A stretch of 64,000 nucleotides of DNA, taken from the NCBI GenBank assembly GCA_020726505.1, contig JAHLEZ010000034.1, forward strand, positions 310,001-374,000, in the 5' to 3' direction. Every line of letters starts with the position of its first letter. The stretch's first letter is position 1. This DNA is from Leptodontidium sp. MPI-SDFR-AT-0119. Taxonomy: Eukaryota > Ascomycota > Leotiomycetes > Helotiales > Leptodontidiaceae. The notes beneath the pieces are model-generated. The model worked only from the letters and a program-made list of their open reading frames with translations. It was not told where the DNA came from and did not search any database. Positions 59,292 to 64,000 of the stretch are shown here, piece by piece. The position numbers and the translations under genes are program-made.

Positions 59292-60851
59292 TTAAAGTCC
59301 GACGTCCAGAGGCGGCACCTCATCCAGCAGATTATCCCAATTCCCCTCCCCCTTACCCTCCTTGAGAACTGACAGTTTCCTCACCCCACAATAGCCGCCA
59401 GTATTGGCCTGTCTTTCGAAATCGATATACTGCCCCTTGCTTTTCCAATACTCCACCCCCTTCCCACTCCCAATTGTCGCTCTCCTACTCTTGTCCACCC
59501 GCGAAGCAGGCCGCGCCGAATCCTGTCCACCAAACTCATGTCCTGCCTCACCACCTCGATCACCTACTGTAGATGCAACCCACACCCTATCCTCCATCAT
59601 CCCGCCCTTTACCTCTGTCCTTCTATAATTAGACCTCGGCAAATGCGCGAAGCGATTGATAACCGCCTGCGGTACCGCAAACAGCCTTTCGAAGCGTTGC
59701 GCCAGCCAGATATGTTTCTGTGTGCTCATATCATATGATACACGAACATAGGGGTTCATGAATATACCATCGCCGTACTCTTTTCTGAGCTCTTTAGAAG
59801 GGGCCAGGAATGGTGGGAGAGCTATGATATCTGCGTGAATTAGACAGCACTCACTTGAGTCCCAGAAGGGTTCTGGCTCGGAGCGGAACCGCAGCGGGAG
59901 CTGCTGTAGATCAAGCGCCTCGACACCTGATTTTCCTGGGGCTTTGAAGTGCTCGGTGGCGTTGATATGAAGAGAATAATGGTCTCGCTGGAAGTACCGT
60001 GCGTCGAACGCTACGATGCCGCCCCAGCAACTCTTCACTCTAACTGCGTCCCTGCCTTCCAATACATCGTTCCTGCTTATTGCATGTCCTTCATTCGCGA
60101 ACCAGGGGAAGATAGGCACGCCCAGACCGTATCCTTCTAAATCCCGCGTCGCGAACGTATCGTAGTATTTCCAGCCGTTGACGAAGTCCATCCCGCATAC
60201 AGCTTTGTATTCTGCTACTCCTTCAGCGTTGAGATTCGTGCCCCATAGAACCCGCGCTGCGTCCGCGGGTGCGAAATATACATCGTTGATGAAGAGCACT
60301 TTGTCAAATTTTCGGTTCAATGTGGCCAGGGGCTCCAATGCCTTATTCCTCACTTCTGCAAGGTGCGCGACGCGTTTTATCACCGTTTTGCCTGTAGACA
60401 ATGGCGTTCGCGGTAAGGACTTCAAGTCTATCGGGTGCTCCTCTTCTGATACAAGTCTCGCCTCGCAGTCGAGCTTGCGCTCCAAAGTTTTGAGCGCGGA
60501 AGTCGGACCTCCATAGATCGATACGTAGACTCTATCCTTCCCAATCAAGTCTACTAGTTCTACGAGCGACCGGCCCCACGCGCCGTTTATTAAGTCTGCA
60601 TCAATGATATTCGCTGCAATATACACGGTTTCGTTGGCTGGGATCGTGAACGGCCGAGGATTCGTGTATGGAACGTTGAATGTCACCTGCCAGACGAGGA
60701 AGGCGATGCCGATGTTGCGGAGCCTCCAGATGCGCAGCGTCTTCCCGAGGAAGGAAAAGAAGGAAGGGCGCCGTCGTTGTTGAGTCCAAAGCTTGTCTTT
60801 GAATTCGACGACGTGGGAGGAGAGTGGGAGGCAGTTGTATTCGATCGCCAT
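59292..60851 (-). CDS. CAP59/CMT1-type alpha-1,3-mannosyltransferase-like glycosyltransferase
   Basis: A single-exon gene of 519 residues. It has an N-terminal cytosolic segment, a signal anchor at about 45-61 (RNIGIAFLVWQVTFNV), then the luminal CAP59_mtransfer domain. Marks of the family are YIAANIIDADLINGAW, VYVSIYGGPTSAL, the central KVLFINDVYFAPADAARVL (FINDVYF at 187-193, the likely nucleotide-sugar/metal site), CGMDFVNGWKYYDTFATRD and SSECCLIHADI. Relatives transfer mannose to other glycans in the Golgi; Cryptococcus CMT1 and CAP59 affect capsule. In a mould the role is probably cell-wall or secreted glycan synthesis. The last 100 residues are low-complexity and family-variable. Frame intact. 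Confidence 0.88.
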   Translation of the reverse strand: MAIEYNCLPLSSHVVEFKDKLWTQQRRRPSFFSFLGKTLRIWRLRNIGIAFLVWQVTFNVPYTNPRPFTIPANETVYIAANIIDADLINGAWGRSLVELVDLIGKDRVYVSIYGGPTSALKTLERKLDCEARLVSEEEHPIDLKSLPRTPLSTGKTVIKRVAHLAEVRNKALEPLATLNRKFDKVLFINDVYFAPADAARVLWGTNLNAEGVAEYKAVCGMDFVNGWKYYDTFATRDLEGYGLGVPIFPWFANEGHAISRNDVLEGRDAVRVKSCWGGIVAFDARYFQRDHYSLHINATEHFKAPGKSGVEALDLQQLPLRFRSEPEPFWDSSECCLIHADIIALPPFLAPSKELRKEYGDGIFMNPYVRVSYDMSTQKHIWLAQRFERLFAVPQAVINRFAHLPRSNYRRTEVKGGMMEDRVWVASTVGDRGGEAGHEFGGQDSARPASRVDKSRRATIGSGKGVEYWKSKGQYIDFERQANTGGYCGVRKLSVLKEGKGEGNWDNLLDEVPPLDVGL

Positions 60852-61776
60852 GGTCGCTGTGCAAGCGTAATTACTTCGTAGCTGAGGAAGTCCAGGAGAT
60901 CGAGACGTTTATACGATGAGCTAAGGTTCTAGATGACGGACCCATCCCCAGAATGACTGTCTGAATGAACTTCTGGAGTTCCTCGCTTAATTTAGGGCCT
61001 CGCTACAGGGGCCTCCTCCAGGGTGGTGAAGAGGGCGTTCCTGGTGGCACACCAGCGGGGATAACATCTCCCAATAGGATACTCGAGTATTGCGCCACAA
61101 TTTACCAAATCCTTCCAATTCCTTGTGCCTCACTCCCACAGGCGGACTCATTTAATAACATTGGCCACGTTTCTTTTACGAAGTATGGGTGGTATATTCG
61201 GCCGGCAGTACATTTCCTCGTAATCGTCCTCCCTTGTCAACAAGGGACGGGATGGCACATCATGCATCTCATATCAGCTGTCTTCTAATGCCATCCCCGC
61301 TTGTTATCCGTGTCCACACCTAGAGCATGGGTGGTGGTTATCCCGTCTCCGTCCCATCCCTATACCGGCGGGTAGTATTACGCGACCCCCTTTCCCCATC
61401 AACAGTTTTATGTGAATGTAATATTGAAAGCTCCAGGTTCTGACTACGAGGCACAAAATTTTCGTCCTGATCGTCAGTGGCATCTCAGTAGAAGGAAACA
61501 GCGGGTATAGCAGCTCCTGGGAACTCGAAAGTGTTATTGTCAGTTGATATTGGTGAGTCTTTTTCGGTTCAGCATCTCAGCCTCCTCCCTACTCTACCAA
61601 TTCTTACTTTCGCTCTTGATCCATGCCTTCTGTGGCAGCAGCTTCTGAGTTTTGGGTAGTCCAAGCCGAGTGGTCTCGTGTGAGACCCGTCGATCAACAC
61701 TTCTCGGCCAGTACCATAATTACGACCAGACTTATCTGTCTCGGCTTCTGGGCGTCCTCGGTCCACCCTCTTCATC
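60852..61776. other. Intergenic, divergent promoters
   Basis: Upstream region shared by the glycosyltransferase (minus) and the SDR (plus). No gene supported. Confidence 0.45.
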
Positions 61777-62820
61777 ATGACTACTACGGCTCTCGTTACT
61801 GGCGGGAGTGGTTTCGTTGCTGCCCAGGTAGTTAGACGGTTACTCGAAGACAAGCAAACTGTGCACGCTACAGTCCGCAGTCTGGCCAATAAATCCAAGT
61901 GTCACTATCTTCTGGAGATGCAAAAGGAGTTCCCGGGACAGCTGGAGCTGTTCGAAGCAGATCTACTCGTGACAGGATCTTTCGACGCAGCAATGAAAGG
62001 CTGTACTATCGTTCACCATGTTGCCTCGCCGTTCTTGCTTCCAGAGCAGATAAAAGATGGTCAATCGCAGTTGGTCACACCAGCGCTGGAAGGAACTCGA
62101 AATGTACTCGAAAGTGTGAATAAAAACCAGGATATCACACGAGTCGTCATGACATCTACAATTGGTGCAATCTTTGGGGACTACATTGATGTGTATTCGA
62201 TGAAGGATCGGATCTTGTCAGAAGACTATTTCAACACTTCAAGCTCTGTCACCAACAACCCCTATCACTACTCAAAAGTCATCGCGGAGCAGGAGGCATG
62301 GAAGATCAGCAAGGCCCAGAACCGATGGAGTCTGGTTTGCATAAATCCTGGAATGGTTCTGGGGCCCTCCTCTGCTGGAAATTCCGACTCGGGCAGTCTC
62401 TTTCTGCTAGATGAGATGCTCAAGGGGTACTTCTTCTACGGCATGCCAGATCTCAGCCTGGCTACTGTCGATGTCCGAGAGGTTGCCCAAGCCCATTTGG
62501 CTGCGGCCGAGAAGCTGGCGGCTCATGGACGCTACATCCTCTGCGATGTCGACATGGCTTCCTTTGTTCAGATTTCGAGGATACTCAGAAAGTTCCACAA
62601 CAGACCCTACCTCCTCCCCCGACACCAAATCCCGAATTGGATTGTGAGGCTTCTCGGGCCTCTATTTGGGTTATCCCAAAGTTACATGAGTGCTCATCTT
62701 GGCGTCCGGTTCAAGTCCGATAACCGCCGCAGCGTACAGGAGCTGGGCATCATTTATCGTCCTCTAGAAGAGACCCTTCAAGATCACTACAAGTCATGGG
62801 TTGAGCATAAGAATGCCTAA
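61777..62820 (+). CDS. Extended short-chain dehydrogenase/reductase (dihydroflavonol reductase-like)
   Basis: An intronless 347-residue NAD(P)-dependent reductase. TGGSGFVAAQV (from residue 8) is the extended-SDR nucleotide motif. HHVASPF, VVMTSTIGAIFGDY, NPYHYSKVIAEQ (Tyr163 and Lys167, the YxxxK pair) and VCINPGMVLGPS place it among DFR/aldehyde reductase (GRE2-like) enzymes. These reduce ketones or aldehydes, but the substrate cannot be read from sequence. The length is normal and the frame intact. Confidence 0.9.
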   Translation: MTTTALVTGGSGFVAAQVVRRLLEDKQTVHATVRSLANKSKCHYLLEMQKEFPGQLELFEADLLVTGSFDAAMKGCTIVHHVASPFLLPEQIKDGQSQLVTPALEGTRNVLESVNKNQDITRVVMTSTIGAIFGDYIDVYSMKDRILSEDYFNTSSSVTNNPYHYSKVIAEQEAWKISKAQNRWSLVCINPGMVLGPSSAGNSDSGSLFLLDEMLKGYFFYGMPDLSLATVDVREVAQAHLAAAEKLAAHGRYILCDVDMASFVQISRILRKFHNRPYLLPRHQIPNWIVRLLGPLFGLSQSYMSAHLGVRFKSDNRRSVQELGIIYRPLEETLQDHYKSWVEHKNA

Positions 62821-63240
62821 TTATCCGCTAGTGGAGCACAAAATAGTCATGAGAATTGGAACATACGCTAGAAGTTTGTTCGAAATGAAGGGCTGGTCAT
62901 ATTCTGTACATTCCTTTTCTTAGCAGCTAGTTATCCCATCATTTTACATCTGCCATTCTACGTGCCTGAGCCCATGTATTCTTCTTACAATATCATAAAC
63001 ACTCCTTCGCAGACACTACTTGTGTATTTGTGGTATCTGAGAGAAATCACAATATTATCCGTTGTCTGTTCTCGTCTTCAATCACGCGGCTGTCATTAGA
63101 CCGATGTCGCGGTATCGACATGATCACAGCTTGTGCCTGCCTTAATAAAAGCTTACCTCATATCAAAGATCAACCAATTCACCTTGCGGTATTGTGGGCA
63201 GAAAATGCTCCTCATTTCTACATCCGTGCTAATTGACTAC
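62821..63240. other. Intergenic between converging genes
   Basis: No gene supported. Confidence 0.45.
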
Positions 63241-64000
63241 TTAATTGGAGGTAACAGCATACCCAGCATACTGAATCTTCTTGAGAACCGCCTCATTGCA
63301 ACCTTCTATGTTCTTAATTCCGGCCAACCCCATCAATTGGTCCAGATCTGCAAGCAGCCCTTGCAAGACTTGTTTTGCCCCCTTCTTCCAGCAATGGCAA
63401 ATCCGTAGATTACCGGACGTGCAACAAGCACTGCCTTCGCCCCCAGAGACAGCGCTTTGATGATGTCCGCTCCCGTCCTAATCCCAGAATCAAAAAGAAC
63501 CGTAATTTTGTCTCCTACCGCCTCCACGATTTCGGGAAGCATGTCAAGAGATCTGACAGCACCATCCAATTGCCTTCCACCGTGGTTGCTCACGATTATG
63601 CCGTTGCAGCTGGCTGCAACGGCAAGTTTGGCATCGTCAGGGTGTTGGATTCCTTTGAGTACGATCGGCCCGTCCCATGCCTCCCTCAGAAGCTTGAGGT
63701 CCTCCCATCCCTGGCTAGACCCAGAGAAGACACCCTGAAGCCACTCTTGTGATGCATGAGTTCCCTTTCCTCTGGCGTAGCCCCACCGTACTTGCTGGCG
63801 ATCCTTGCTCTGAATACCGGATCAGAAAATCCAATCTGATTGCCAAGCCCTTTGACGAAGGGAATGTAACCACCATCGAGATCTGCAGGTCTCCAAGCAA
63901 GGGTCCACGTGTCCAGCGTAACGACGAGGACTTTGTAGCCTTGACTCTTGGCTCTGCTGAGGAGAGACTTGGTAATTGAATGGTCTTTGGGCCAGTACAG
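63241..64000 (-). CDS. FMN-dependent alpha-hydroxyacid dehydrogenase (lactate 2-monooxygenase-like), partial and frameshifted
   Basis: The gene runs off the right edge; the C-terminal two thirds are here. Motifs in order: LYWPKDHSITKSLLSRAKSQ, VLVVTLDTWTLAWRP, FVKGLGNQIGFSDPVF, QEWLQGVFSGSSQGWEDLKL, GPIVLKGIQHPDDAKLAV, IIVSNHGGRQLDGAVRSLDM (His-Gly-Gly-Arg active site), LFDSGIRTGADIIKALSLGA, then LLADLDQLMGLAGIKNIEGC. The WPKD and TWTLAWRP words point to the lactate 2-monooxygenase-like branch. Two one-base losses shift the frame, at about 63752 (before ASQEWLQG) and at about 63389 (after YGFAIAG). Either it is a pseudogene or the assembly has errors there. Stop TAA at 63243-63241. Confidence 0.82.

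Overview
This is nuclear DNA from a filamentous ascomycete (Pezizomycotina). Short introns of about 45-75 bp with GT..AG ends and CTAAC/CTAAT branch sites run throughout. HET-domain genes are numerous. An ascomycete-type laccase ends in DSGI. Several AT-rich blocks full of stop codons look like repeats mutated by RIP. A leotiomycete-like origin is possible, but nothing here proves it.

Layout. 1-7.3 kb: degenerate minisatellites, a doubtful NB-ARC relic, a small unknown gene, a dead HET gene and an AT-rich block. 7.3-9.8 kb: a secreted GH71 alpha-1,3-glucanase with CBM24-like tails. 11.7-28.9 kb: an oxidative/export group made of a GMC oxidoreductase, two TRI14/Mala s 1-like secreted beta-propellers, a laccase, an aldehyde dehydrogenase and an MFS transporter. 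A RIP-damaged Fot1/pogo element interrupts this group. 30-32 kb: an apparently intact piggyBac-like transposon with ~33-bp inverted repeats. 33 kb: a tiny three-exon membrane-protein gene. 34.5-37.4 kb: a HET gene with an early stop, then the C-terminal remnant of a luciferase-like flavin monooxygenase. 38.3-39.6 kb: a dead Tc1/mariner element. 41-44.8 kb: a 1232-residue protein with Clr5, ankyrin-like and trypsin-like GDSG protease regions. 46.8-57.6 kb: a third HET gene split near its 3' end by an 8011-bp DNA transposon with an 8-bp target duplication. 58.2-58.8 kb: a LINE relic. 59.3-64 kb: a CAP59/CMT1-type glycosyltransferase, an extended SDR and a truncated, frameshifted FMN-dependent lactate-monooxygenase-like gene.

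Two signals stand out. First, the 8-kb transposon carries about 16 copies of one doubled branch-point sequence (TTTACTAAT, 3 nt, TTTACTAAT) on both strands. Many copies sit inside well-formed 46-55 nt introns, so this looks like a family of related introns spread through one mobile element. Second, a rare palindrome, TTCGGSCCGAA (core TCGGNCCGA), occurs upstream of the GMC gene, TRI14-like gene 1, the divergent laccase/aldehyde dehydrogenase pair and the divergent TRI14-like 2/MFS pair. This suggests one Zn2Cys6-type regulator controls the group.

All three HET genes are broken: stops and frameshifts in one, an early stop in another, a transposon in the third. Every premature stop found in a recognisable gene can be explained by one C-to-T change (CAA, CAG or CGA to a stop). 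Single-base frameshifts also occur in GH71, TRI14-like 1 and the FMN enzyme; assembly error cannot be excluded for these. Exon limits were worked out by hand from splice signals and protein continuity.
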